A DNA stretch of 64,000 nucleotides. Source: Epiperipatus broadwayi. Lineage: Eukaryota > Onychophora > Udeonychophora > Euonychophora > Peripatidae. The notes beneath the pieces were generated by a model. The model saw nothing but the letters and a program-made list of their open reading frames with translations, was not told the DNA's origin and searched no databases. The stretch's first letter is position 1; each line of letters opens with the position of its first letter. The stretch is from assembly GCA_028023455.1 (NCBI GenBank), contig JAQFVV010000020.1, positions 9,717,092 through 9,781,091 of the forward strand. Direction: 5' to 3'. The position numbers were made by a program, and so were the translations under genes. Below are positions 49,571 to 60,865 of the stretch, piece after piece.

Positions 49571-50567
49571 TAAGCCTTACAGTGTATTAAATTACATTCT
49601 TTTCTGAGGAAATATTTTAAAATCTCACTCTATTGATGTCAACATATATTTTGGTATTGAAATATCACTCAATCCACACAATATCAATATAAATATAAAC
49701 TTAAAATAATGTTTGATTACCTTAAGAATTTATAATTTTTCTACCATTTCTATACATTATTTATTAAACATTAATATAACTACAATTTATAAAATTTCTA
49801 ATATGTAAATTAAATTAATATCACATGATATAAAGTTTATATATTCTGTTAAAAAATTTTTTCTTTTCAAAACATTCTTAAAAGAAGAACTTGAAAAAAA
49901 TGTATCACTTTTAATAGCATCTGAGGAAATAAATAAAGAAAAGCAAGAGAAAACAATGTTATTTTTAATTAAATTACCACACAATCTTTATAAATTGAAA
50001 AGCATATAATAGTATTATTAGCGATAGTTTTGCTTTTTTTAATCTATTTTAATGCTGTTAAAATCCCATCCACATGTGTCCTTGTTTTACAATCTTATAC
50101 ATTGAAATATAAATAAATTTCTAGAAAGCAAACTGAATTAGATTAATTTATTTATACAGGGTTTGAGTGCATGCTGAAGTCAGTAATTTTTCCAATATTA
50201 ATAGTATGTATGCACATTAAATTTAATAATAACTTTGGAATACTATTTATAAAGACCGAGTTTGACAGTAAAGTGTGAATAAGTCTGTAATAAATTTTCT
50301 CCAAATCAGTGACTGTAGTGAAAGAATAAAGAGCTAAAATTACTAAAATGCAGTTCAATCCATCACTTCCAGTGCAGAAACATTGCATAATTTAATAATG
50401 TGTTTAGAACTATATTAAAGGCAAGTATTGCTTTAAAGATTTTTATATCAATTAAAACCTCCAAAGCAGCCAGAAATTATTCATGCTTGTTTGCTTTAAT
50501 TCAGATATTTTTGATAATACAAAAATCCTGATAATTGGGTGTAGGTATTGCAAAATATATTGTAGAT
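49571..50567. other. AT-rich spacer before the hAT element
   Basis: No domain recognised. Frames 49787-49984 and 50152-50388 on the minus strand look random. Confidence 0.5.
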
Positions 50568-50689
50568 TAGGGATAAGCAAACTATGGCCTGTGGGCCATA
50601 TGTAGCCTGCCTAGAGGTTCTCACTGCCCAGCCGCAAAAACAATAGTATAGAAATATTCAATTTCAATGTTTTAAAAAAATCCATTTAA

Positions 50690-50827
50690 GGGTGAGTTCC
50701 ATTTTTTGCATATGCGAAAATTTCCATAGAAATTTGAACATTTTTTACATATGCAAAATATAGTTGTGAAAATTTGTATAGAAGTTGATTTAAAATTTTT
50801 TGCATATGCAAAAAATGAAACTTGCCC
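50690..50827. mobile_element. 138-bp miniature element with TAA target duplication (PIF/Harbinger-like)
   Basis: Termini GGGTGAGTTCCATTTTTTGC and GCAAAAAATGAAACTTGCCC form inverted repeats of about 25 bases with few mismatches. TAA flanks both ends (50687-50689 and 50828-50830). A 3-bp TWA duplication with termini starting GGG is characteristic of PIF/Harbinger elements. GCATATGC occurs near both ends. It sits in the 5' untranslated part of the hAT relic, so it is younger. Confidence 0.75.
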
Positions 50828-51185
50828 TAATAAATATGGATAAAATTATTAAAATATATTTACTTACTTTTATATTTAAATTTAAAAAAATAATAGAAAC
50901 AAGATTTTGAAAGAATTTTAATTTACTACTTTCAAGTTTATATTCTCGACAACAGGGGCACTAATACTTGTCCACATGATCACATCAAATAACAAGAATC
51001 AGTTCAGGAATGTGTGCAAAGCAGGTATCTACCATTGAATGGAAAGATAATGGACAGACTGATGCATTCTAACTTCATAAATGTTGAATGTTAGTGCCAT
51101 AATGGTGAAATTATTAAAAAGTAGTAGTGTTATTGGTACTTGTTAGTTTTATTGTGGATATTCATAAACTATTTCAACCCCAAAA

Positions 51186-53085
51186 TGTCTACTAAAAAAT
51201 GTAAAGTTGATTCAGAATGTTGTGTTTCAAAGATGAATGGACCTGAAAATATTTTTTCACAGTTGTAAAGAATAAACAACTGTGTCGCATCTGCAATGAA
51301 ACCATAGCAGTCATCAAAGAATATATTTCCTGCCACTTCACTTCTAAGTATAAAATTTACAAAAAAAATCAAGTTAGATGTCACATGACCTAATTTAACA
51401 AGCTTGTATTATGAATGTTATATATAGAGCTTGCAAATAAGTTCTTAACAAGTTTTTCAGAATATCCCCAACCCCAGACCCATATGGCTATTTAAGTTAG
51501 ATAGCTGGTTAGGAAGACATATGGATGTCTGAAAATTTCTGATTTTCTACTTAATAGTTATCAATTAGATAAAATTCTGGGCTTGTCCTGGTATTTTTAA
51601 TCTAATGTTTGAATATTTTAGTATCTCACTGAGGACGCCAGTAGCAGAAACCAGTCTGGGGTTGGAGATATTATGCAAAGCTTGTTAAGAGCTTATTTGT
51701 GAGCTCTATGAATAACATAAGTATAAAATTTCCAATTACAAAGCTATATTTGAAAATCAAAGAAAATAAAAGGCAGAAGATCTTCACAAAAAATTTTCAG
51801 ATCACCAAAATATTTTTAAGAAAATAAATGGTTCTCAGAAAGCAACTACATATTCAGGTTTTATTGTAGCATATAATATTTCTAAAAGTAATAAAGCTCT
51901 CTCTGACAGTGAGTTTGTTAAACACTGTATGCTCCAAGTATGTGATGTTTTATATCCTGACAAGAAAAAGAATTTTGAAACTGCCGCTTATCTCTAAAAA
52001 TTGCGACTTCTAGAGTCAAAGATTGATCAATTTAAATTCTGCTCCATTACTATAGATGAAAGTACTGATATAAATGATACTTCTCAGTTAGTATTATTTA
52101 TAAAAAGTGTTGAAAACTTTTCTATTACTGAGGAATTGGCATGTTAACAACAGAGTCTGACATTTTTCATGAATTTCTGAAAGGGCTTTCAACTTTGAAA
52201 ATATCCATAATAAAAAGATGTAATATTACAACTGATGGAGGACAAAGTATGACAGGAAAAAAATCTGGATTTGTTGGGATTTTCATCAAAATTACCCTTT
52301 CTACATTACATTATTCATCAAGATGCCCTGTGTAAACCTGCACTGAATATAAAACATGTGTTTGATGTAATCATGAAACTTGTAAATACTATTCGATCTT
52401 GTGGGTTTATTCACAGACAATATCAAGATTTTCTTGAATCCATGCAATCTGAGTATTCTGATGTGGCTTTTGGACTTTGCATTTTTCACAGATTATCTCT
52501 GTCATATGTACAAGTTGAATGTCAAAATGCAAGGAAAAAAATCAATTTATTGACAATATCTGGGGTCATCTCAGAGGTTTTAAACTACAACTTGTTCTGT
52601 TTGCTAATAAGTTAACTAAAAATAAGTTGTCTCACTTCCTGAAATTAAATTCAATAGCTCCAGTAAATAAAGACAAGCTTAAGAAGTACATAAGTGATCT
52701 GAGAAAACTTCATCTTGAATTTGAATGAAGATTTCAAGACTTCAATACCATTAACAAGACTCGGATATTTTCAAATGTGGACTGTGAAGTAATTAGATTA
52801 GACTTGCAGTTTGACTTAATTAATTGCTATTTAACAATCACATCAAATAGTTGTTTCTCAATGTCCCAAAATTAGAGTTCTACTAATCTTTGTTAAAATC
52901 AAGTATCCCAAATCTGATATCTCACACCCAGAAAGTTAGAGCGATGCCTGCTTCATCCTATATATGTTCAACGGGTGTTCCTTTTACAATGAAACCTTGA
53001 AAGAGTTGTATTAGAAACAAACTCAGTACATCCCACTTCAAACAACTTTTAGAAATGCTGTCAGAGCTTCATTCATTGCATTAGT
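51186..53085 (+). pseudogene. hAT transposase (GTF2IRD2/ZBED-like), broken
   Basis: Blocks in family order. A zinc-finger-like LCRICNETIAVIKEYISCHF is at 51280-51339. After the insertion come YSGFIVAYNISKSNKALSDS (about 51857-51915), DVLYPDKKKNFETAA, and SITIDESTDINDTSQLVLFI (about 52040-52100), whose DESTD holds the first catalytic aspartate. Then TTDGGQSMTGKKSGF (about 52230-52272), LHYIIHQDALCKPAL (about 52300-52345), the open piece 52271-52615 with VIMKLVNTIRSCGFIHRQYQ, and FIDNIWGHLRGFKLQLVLFA in the next frame (52543 on). A decayed C-terminal dimerisation segment (about 52960-53070) ends it. At least five frame breaks; the encoded transposase could not be made. Confidence 0.85.
51359..51720. 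mobile_element. Insertion inside the hAT transposase gene, with ~70-bp inverted repeats
   Basis: AAGTATAAAATTT occurs at 51346-51358 and again at 51719-51731, bracketing about 360 bases absent from the protein family. Within it, 51408-51480 (TTATGAATGTTATATATAGA, then CTTGCAAATAAGTTCTTAAC, ATATCCCCAACCCCAGAC) is mirrored by the end at 51720 (GGGGTTGGAGATATTATGC, GAGCTTATTTGTGAGCTC). The 50 bases before 51408 are not part of the inverted repeat. The coding frame resumes after the second direct repeat. Confidence 0.75.
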
Positions 53086-53866
53086 ATTAAAGAATTATCT
53101 AAATATACTATTTTTTGAGCCTTTATTGCATTTTACAATACATTATATTAACCTAACTTCATTTGATTTTTTTTGTATCCCTTTCATTTAAAATATATAT
53201 ATATATATATATATATGTAACCAATAAAAATATTGTTTATAAATATAAATTCAGCCTAGTTCTTTGGCTTCTATTTAAAAATAAGTGGACAGATATACAC
53301 CGAATATTTAAAAAAATCATAAGATCATTTAAAATCTTTAGCTTTAAACTCCATGTCATGAGTATATGTGTAGACTTTTAAAAATTGAGCAACTTGAGCA
53401 GTAACAGTATTTCCAAAATTTAAGATATGCAAAACGGCACTTTTATATGTGTTATAATGTTGATAAAAATAAAGTCCAAGAATAAAATTAAGTTGTAATT
53501 TTAACCATTAAAATATAATCCATGATTTTACACAGAATTATGATATCTTTAATGAACTGAATAAATCGTTTGACGAATCTTAAATTACAACTAGTCATAC
53601 AAAAATGAGATGAGCAAAAATGAACAATAGGGAAGCCTAGAAATAAAAGTACATATTTACCAAAACAACAACAATTAATGCAAGAACCTACTTAACTTCT
53701 TCTGTTAATGAAATGGGACTACTAGAATTTGGAAAAAAAAATATCAGAAGATCATTATTTTGCAGACAAATTAAATAGTGTAGTGGTTAGCATTTACTCC
53801 CCCCATACACACACCAAACTCTTCATTTCAAAAAAATTGGAAATTTTTTTTTAAGTATTTGGGTGT
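53086..53866. other. AT-rich spacer with an AT microsatellite
   Basis: (AT)n at about 53193-53216. TAGTGTAGTGGTTAGCATTTAC at 53777-53798 resembles the box-A part of the tRNA-Gly SINE. No gene. Confidence 0.5.
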
Positions 53867-54185
53867 GACAAGAATCTCGGCCTTAGGATGGCCTTTGAGC
53901 ATTCCATCATCAGATTTTCAATTGGATGGATGGTTGAAGAGTTGGAGTAGATTGAAGCCTGTTCATTAAAGTATGAGGATAGGCTATCTTAATATATATT
54001 TGAGCACTTATAGCATATATGTGTAGAGATGGTAATCTGGACCAACTGATGATTTCTGGTTTAGCATGAAATATGTATATTGGTGATTATTTATCTTTTC
54101 AACATATATGTGTTCGAGTGTATCAGTGTTATGAGATAGTGTGGAGAGTGGTGGGTCATGTGAAAGTCTGTGCTCATATACATAT
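53867..54185 (+). repeat. Repeat S, near full-length
   Basis: Very close to 31634-31985: TGTGACAAGAATCTCGGCCT, CATTCCATCATCAGATTTTC, GACCAACTGATGATTTCTGG, GTGTATCAGTGTTATGAG, AAGTCTGTGCTCATATAC. Confidence 0.8.
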
Positions 54186-56399
54186 TAAGTATTCATTCTA
54201 TAGTTAACTCACCTAGCCATTCAATTATAAAATGGGCATCTAAATAGTTATAGATTCAGATGAAAATCCTAGATTAATAGGAGCTGAGGATAAGAAAATC
54301 ACTCATCTCTCCAGAACACATGATGTATAAAATAAAAGCAAATTACTACTCTAGAGCACTAATATTTGGTAGTCACATTACTCAAGCTTACTATAGACAG
54401 CATTTAAGTAGGGAGCTGCTTCTATTTTATTATCAAGAATCCTTGCAAAAGCAAAAAAAATACAATAATGGTAAGTAGTAATAATAATAGAGCATGTATT
54501 GTTTACTATTAGTGGAGACATGTTTATTTACAGATTCAGAATTCATAGTTTACATTTACTACCAGTGACTAGATTTAATTTCTAAAATTACTTTTTCAAT
54601 ACAATTAACATAGTCTCACAAGCAAGGTGTGTGTGGATCAACTGGCAAAAGGGCTGATAAGAGTTTACTCTATACTCCTTAATCTATCATTTTAAAGTAT
54701 AAGGTCCACTAAGCAGGCCAAGAATTTCTTGAATGAATACCATGAGAGATTGTTCCGTTTTGGAATCTCTAAGACAGCAGTGGACAACAGATTTCAGACC
54801 TTGTCAAACAAGAAATGAGTCTGATTCTTCAAAAGTAACAAAAAACATTTCAAAGAAATCATGCTTAAGAATGAACCTCATTACTGACCAAGAAAAAAAA
54901 TCCTTTTAATTATTGCAGATGTTCAAAGATGACCACATAATGGATTTAACATATGTAGTGAAGGATTATAAATTACATTCTCTGTGTAAAATAGCAATGT
55001 CATGGAAAACACCAAATAATGGGTTCAATTTCTAACTTTGGCACTCAAAATCATTTGATTCCAAAAGCAAATGATCATATAATGTCTTTCTACTCTATAC
55101 AAGTTATTCTAAGTTCCCAATATGCAGAGATATATATTAATATTTTAATGAGTCTTTGCCATAATTAAGAATCATTAAAAAACATGTATGTTATCCATAT
55201 AAAGTCTAAATGATTAAATAAATAAATAATCATCTGATTAATTGCACAGAAAATTATATGATATCTGATCATCTCAGTAAAAACATTGGCATTAGGATGA
55301 ACTGAATTTATTATTTTATTTATATTGCTTGCATAAGAATTCATTTTGAAATCTTTAACTTTGAGTTTATTACTTTACCACTATGATAAGCCACAGAGGC
55401 ATCTAAGTGTTTAGACTTAAAGATAGATGAAGCCAATTTCCATTTCCAATATTGTAAAAAAATATGTTTATATATATATAAACAATTAAGGCAAAGTTTG
55501 AATCAGTAGTGAAGAATGAATAAATCAGAATCCAGTTTTATAAATTTATTTAGGCAGTAGAAATGAGGGAGAAAAAAATGAAAACACCAAAATAAGTAAG
55601 TCACTTATTAAAATTATTATCACACAGTACTTAAGTATGATTTACAACCGTGATACTAAACATGAACAACAAATTTCATACTTGAAAGTACAGAAAAGAT
55701 AAATACAATAATATTTAATACAAAATGGTCTGAAGATGCTATTTTAAGAATTAGACACAAATAATCAAATGGTTTGTCACTCATGAAGTCATATAATATT
55801 CAAACAATGGAAGTGACAAATTGAGATGCTAACCAGAGATTTTAGCTCTTGAATCTGCAGGAACTGAATAAAGGAATAAACAGATCTTAGAGTCATCAGA
55901 ATCCAATAGGAGTTCCACTGGTTTTAAAAATTAGTAACACTTTAACAAAGTGTCAAAATATATCTACTGAAATGTGTTTAAAATGATTAATGACAGTAAA
56001 TAAAGCTAAAGTAGAGATTTCTTTATTCTGGCAGATGAGTGATGAAATATGTGTGTGGAAGTAAATGGCATTAATGAATATGTGTGTTTTCAGACATGAT
56101 GAAATGTTTAGGTTTTGTTTAAGTTAAACATTTCACTCATAATGCAAATGATAGAAAGATGCTTAATTAAATTTAATATAGGCAATGCTTGGGAATTTCA
56201 TCACATCTTAAAAATTATATACATATTTGCCTTACAAAGATGGCAATTATGGATCAGTTTAAAAATATTTGCAGCTTTTATGCAAAAAAAAATGATTTAG
56301 ATAATGAAAAGCAAAGACAGACTTTAATATTGCTGCAAGCAACAAGTTAAAAAGTAAGAAATTTCACCATAGTGACTCAATTAATTAGTTTTCTCTTTT
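54186..56399. other. AT-rich spacer
   Basis: No gene recognised. A 37-codon stretch at about 54703-54815 (NEYHERLFRFGISKTAVDNR) has coding-like composition but matches no family I know and is flanked by stops. Confidence 0.45.
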
Positions 56400-56490
56400 T
56401 CATATGTCAAATGTGTTAACTGGGAAGTGAACCTGGACCAGGGCTGCTTGGAAGTCAGTTATGCTAACTGCTAGGCTACCATCTTGCCAT
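56400..56490 (-). repeat. tRNA-Gly(UCC)-derived SINE
   Basis: On the minus strand: GGTAGCCTAGCAGTTAGCAT (A box), GACTTCCAAGCAGC (anticodon UCC), CCAGGTTCACTTCCC (B box), AACACATTTGACATATGAAA. Same structure and tail as the plus-strand copies. Confidence 0.85.
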
Positions 56491-56954
56491 TCTACCAAAT
56501 TTTACAAAAACAGAATTTGGAAATTTTTGTCTATTTATAATATTTTGGCAATGTGATGGTAAAGTCATAACAGATAAGCCAGTAGGTTTCTGGGTGTTAT
56601 AATACTAAATCTATAATTGTACAAAAATATCTTTATTGGAGTGGGATTGTGAAGCAGATAAAGAATAATTGACTTTCTAGAGAAAAAAGTATGGTAGTAA
56701 GAGTTGTTTAGAGGAAAGGGTAGTGACCATTTATATTACAAGTAGAATATTGCTAATCTGAGTCCTAATTTAAAAATTTCCATCATACCCAAAAATTTCA
56801 AAAGAGATCTTTAAACTTTTATAATAAATATATTATTTTTGTTTATACATTTACAAACAAAATTTTTAAAAAGTCAATAAATATCTATAAATTAATAAGC
56901 CCAATTGCAATGAGCTATTTTTGTCTATCCTAATGAAGTTTGGGTTTATAATGA
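56491..56954. other. AT-rich spacer
   Basis: Nothing recognised. Confidence 0.5.
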
Positions 56955-57115
56955 GAGGTAAATCTGGACCAACTGTCGAGTGCTGGTTTAGCACAAAATA
57001 CGTGTATTGGTGATTATTTATCTTTTAAACATGTATGATCAAATGTATCAGTGGTATGAGATAACATGATGGTTGAGTGTCATGTAAAAGTCTGAGTTCA
57101 AATCCCCTACATACT
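56955..57115 (+). repeat. Repeat S, 3' part only
   Basis: AGGTAAATCTGGACCAACTG to GTCTGAGTTCAAATCCCCTA. It lacks the 5' half. The opposite-strand frame 57025-57408 starts outside the repeat and its last part is the conserved RGFELRLLHDTQPS of repeat S. Confidence 0.75.
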
Positions 57116-58832
57116 AAATCTATTTTGAATATTGAAAAATTAATAAATCCAAAAGTTTTGAAACTTATGGATTTCAGATTAATGGTCTTTATCAGTATAA
57201 AGAATTTCTCATACAGATACTCTATAAAGGTACAATCTTGATTGCTTTTATTTGTAATAACATAGATGAGAAAAAAATAAAAATTAGAAAAACTATTGAA
57301 ATCTTTTAGAAAGTAATTGTTACTGAAAAGGGTTTTAAAAAAAGCCCCATATGTAATCAAATAACTAAAGTAACAATGCATAACATATATGGATATATTA
57401 ATTAGCATAATTAATTTTCATAAAACTTATCTTTAATATTTTGTTTTTACTTTTTTTGTCTCAATCTACCTTTTTATGGAATTAAATTGATGATCATAAA
57501 TTATAAACGATTGTTAATGGCGAGAATATACATATATGCGAATGAACACACAAAGTATTAATGATAAAAATATAAAATACATTGTATTTATATATTGGAC
57601 TGCTTCTATCATATAATATAAGTATTGAATGTTTTTAAAAAAAATTAACTTTATTTAAATATTTCAAATACATTCAGCTGTTGGTAATTGCACATCAAAC
57701 TGGTTAGTGTATGCACAACATTTCGAAAAATATGATTATTAATTAGACATGAAAATAGTCTAATATATAACTAAAATACCATCATCACAAACCTTCAGGA
57801 AAACAATATAAAATGCATACTTACATGTTTATATAAATATTTAAGTATAGATATGCGGCAATTATATTTTTGCATAATTGCATATATATGTGTGTGTGCG
57901 TGCAAACGTATGAGTGTCTATAATATTTTTATAATATATATTTTTTCATAATTCAGAAAGAATAATAAATACTTCATTTGAGTACAAAAAAAAAAAATCT
58001 AACAATATTTTTATAATAAGCCAATCAAATTTTTGATATAGTGCGGTCTGCGGAGCTATTATGGTTTGTCTCAGCAGGACCAAGCTCTTAATTCCTGATA
58101 GTCAAGGTGACAGTTGTGTTCAACACTACATACTAAGCTATAGGGATTTTAGAGTGGACATGTTAAGACTATCAACTCAGCAGCACAGTAGGAATGCCAT
58201 CACCAGCAGTAGGCCAATTTAATGGAGTTAACTTACAACCTTATAAAAAATGCCACTAACATAAAATCTGTAGAGCATTAAAGGATTAAAAGAAAAATCA
58301 AGGCTAGGGAAGAGATCAAGGTTGGTTGATATAGTTATAAATCAAGAAGCAACAAGTTGAGAAGCAATATTTTCAATGCTGTTAATAAAAGAGATGTTGA
58401 TTAAAAAAAAAAAAGTTGATTTATCGTTATCAAATAAAGAAAAATAAAACGAGCCTTCTCTTTTAATTAAAATATACAAGGTATATACGTACATTAAAAA
58501 CAATATTTAATAGGTTTACAATATCAAAATTAGTAACTTAGGTATTTACAAAATTGTAAATTAAAAAAAAAATGTATATATTAAAAAAACAACAACATTA
58601 AATTAGTTTTATGTTCAATTGTTCTCATTACACTTTTATATATAATGCGTATACGTCGTAATAATTTTCTCATATTTGGGCTCTCATTATCCAAGCTATT
58701 AAGTATAAAAACAAAAAAATTTAGAAATTTAACAATCCCTTGCTTTTATGAATGATATCTTGAATTATCTTTCAGTAATTCATTTGTCTTATGCATTCAG
58801 TCACGTGGCTACTTATTCGTTTTATTATTACG
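57116..58832. other. AT-rich spacer with one less AT-rich patch
   Basis: The patch at about 58035-58340 (GTGCGGTCTGCGGAGC, CCAGCAGTAGGCC) is noticeably richer in G and C. I cannot assign it; a LINE 5' remnant is possible. TG/TA microsatellite near 57885-57900. Confidence 0.45.
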
Positions 58833-59130
58833 TTCCATCATCAGATTTTCAATGAAATGGAAGGCTGAAGAGTTGTGAGTTGGAGTAGTTTGAAGCCTGT
58901 TCATTAAAGTATGAAGATTGGCTATCTTAATATAAAGCTGAGCACTGATTGTATATGTGTGTGGAGATAGTAATCTGGACCAACTGATGATTGCTGGTTT
59001 AGCATGAAAAACGTATATTGGTAATTATTTATCTTTTCAACATGTGTGTGATCAGGTGGGTCAGCAATATGTAATAGCATGGAGAATTGAGGGTCGTGTG
59101 AAAGTCTGAGTTCGAATCCTGCATACATTA
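58833..59130 (+). repeat. Repeat S copy with the open counter-frame
   Basis: CCATCATCAGATTTTCAATG to GAGTTCGAATCCTGCATA. Closest to the 49-kb plus copy. Minus-strand frame 59143-58922 is open and conserved in sequence with the 49-kb copies. Confidence 0.8.
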
Positions 59131-59249
59131 CTATCGTTTTCATAACTGCATTATTTTATTTTTGTATTACAATTATTTTTGTTGATGTCTTAAAATGTAT
59201 AATTTTTGAATTAAATTGTATCTTAGATATGGGTACAGATATAAATTTC
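59131..59249. other. Short AT-rich linker
   Basis: No feature. Confidence 0.5.
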
Positions 59250-60240
59250 ATTCAGGATCTGAAGTCACTGTATTGTTCTATTACGCGTCCAAGTCTCAGA
59301 TCCATAAATAAAAACTGGTAAAACACATTTATTAAAAACCTTTCTTTTCAAACATATAGATGATCATACTAAGTTATTTCTATCAAAAGCATTCCATAAA
59401 TTTAATTCTATAATTAATTTCATCCATTATATTTCCATCTGGATTAATAATCTTGCCAAAACATTTGTAGTTGTTAACTTGTTCCAATTCATCAAAATCA
59501 ATTTATATTTTCTTCTGAGAAATCAAATTAACATTACTTTAGTCTTTTTAGCACTTATCTTTAATTCTACTTTCATCTGATAACTTGTACAACATTTCCT
59601 GAAGCTCTGAAGCATTATTTACAAAACAACACATCATCTGCAAATCACACTTTCCCATTTCAATGTTAGTCATCTTAGTATAACTATGTAATCTTAAGAA
59701 TTGTTCCATTTGCATATATATTCATCAGAATATGATAATATCTCAAGACTATATTGTGATGATTTAAAGCTTTAGTTACCATAGAAATACTTAAAAATTA
59801 GATGTCTTCTCAAAATAGTGACTTATGTTTATTAATTCTTTCTGTAATTGTTTTTAATAGTTGGATATGATCTACTGTGCTAAAATTACTTCTAAATCCA
59901 TTTTTTTTTTTTTTGGCTGATTAAAAACCAAATTTTTATATTGAAATGTATGTACCAAGCTGTTAGATATCACTAACATTATTAAAAGAATTAAAAGAAA
60001 GAAATGGAGTTGGATTTAACATATTGCTAGAAGAGATGATAATATATGAACATTTGAAGTTTTAAATTGGATACCAAGAGATTGTAAAAGACTTGGAAAG
60101 AGACTATATGTGAGATGGACTATGAAATAAAGAAAGTTTGTTAGTATGATATGAAAAAGCTATGGATCAGGCAAACTGGTTTAAATTTGGAAAGACTTTC
60201 ATCCTACTGTGAGTGATAATGATTAAAAATGATATAAATA
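59250..60240 (+). mobile_element. RTE-like LINE copy with inverted 5' part (twin-priming structure)
   Basis: 59250-59960 is an RT segment on the minus strand, similar to 4505-5330: CAGATCCATAAATAAAAACT, TTCATCCATTAT, TGCAAATCACA near the FADD box (about 59640), GATATGATCTACTGTGC (DHIQ block). 59990-60240 continues the same element on the plus strand with its C-terminus: WSWI*HIARRDDNI, FEVLNWIPRDCKRLGKRL, VRWTMK, FHPTVSDND, ending ATGATTAAAAATGATAT. The two parts were neighbours in the source LINE (the left part ends at the equivalent of 4503; the right part begins at about 4445). All frames are broken. Confidence 0.8.
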
Positions 60241-60489
60241 TTTACTGTGTGAAACTAAATATACTGTGATTATTATATAAGAAATAAGAAAATTGTTTTT
60301 AAAATTGAATGTTAATGATAATACTATATTACTATTTAAATATATAATAGGTTGAATAAATACTTTTATAGTACTTTTAGCAAGAAATTAAAAATATTTC
60401 AAATATTTATAATGATGTAAATATATATATATATATATATACAGTAGTTTATCTTATAAATAAATATGACTATTTTAACTTACAAAGAA
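60241..60489. other. AT-rich spacer with an AT microsatellite
   Basis: (AT)n at about 60420-60441. Confidence 0.6.
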
Positions 60490-60865
60490 ATGGCTATATA
60501 GGGTATATGAGCACAGACTTTCACATGCCCCACCACTCTCTACCCTATCTCATAACACTGATACACTTGAACACATATATGTTGAAAAGATAAATAATCA
60601 CCAATATACGTATTTCATGCTAAACCAGCAGTCATCAGTTGGTCCAGATTACCATCTCTACACATATATGCTATAAGTGCTCAGATATATATTAAGATAG
60701 CCAATTCTCATACTTTAATGGACAGGCTTCAATCTACTCCACACCCCAACTCTTCAACCGTCCATCCAATTGAAAATCTGATGATGAAATGCTCAAAGGC
60801 CACCCTGAGGCCAAGATTCTTATCACACTGATGTTGACCTAAGGTCAATCTGACCCCTCAGTTAA
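60490..60865 (-). repeat. Repeat S, full-length copy on the minus strand
   Basis: Gives the best view of both ends. On the minus strand it starts GAGGGGTCAGATTGACCTTA, then GGTCAACATCAGTGTGATAA, and ends CTCATATACCCTATATAG. The conserved counter-frame is present on the plus strand (VEKINNHQYTYFMLNQQSSV at about 60577-60636) but ends early. Confidence 0.8.

Larger units (their letters stand above)
50568..53085 (+). mobile_element. hAT transposon relic, GTF2IRD2/ZBED type
   Basis: Begins TAGGGATAAGCAAACTATGG and continues with CCTGTGGGCCATATGTAGCC, the style of terminal sequence seen in vertebrate and invertebrate hAT elements (AGGG-x-x-x-GCAAACTA-x-GGCC). A coding region decayed by stops and frameshifts follows from about 51186 to 53080. 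Two later insertions lie inside (50690-50827 and 51359-51720). The 3' terminal inverted repeat was not found, so the right limit is approximate. Confidence 0.8.

Noticed and set aside
54703-54815. 37-codon coding-like stretch (NEYHERLFRFGISKTAVDNR)
   Set aside because: Too short, no recognisable family, flanked by stops; could be an exon or a transposon scrap but nothing decides.
58035-58340. Possible LINE 5' coding region
   Set aside because: Richer in G and C and slightly protein-like, but I could not match any endonuclease motif.
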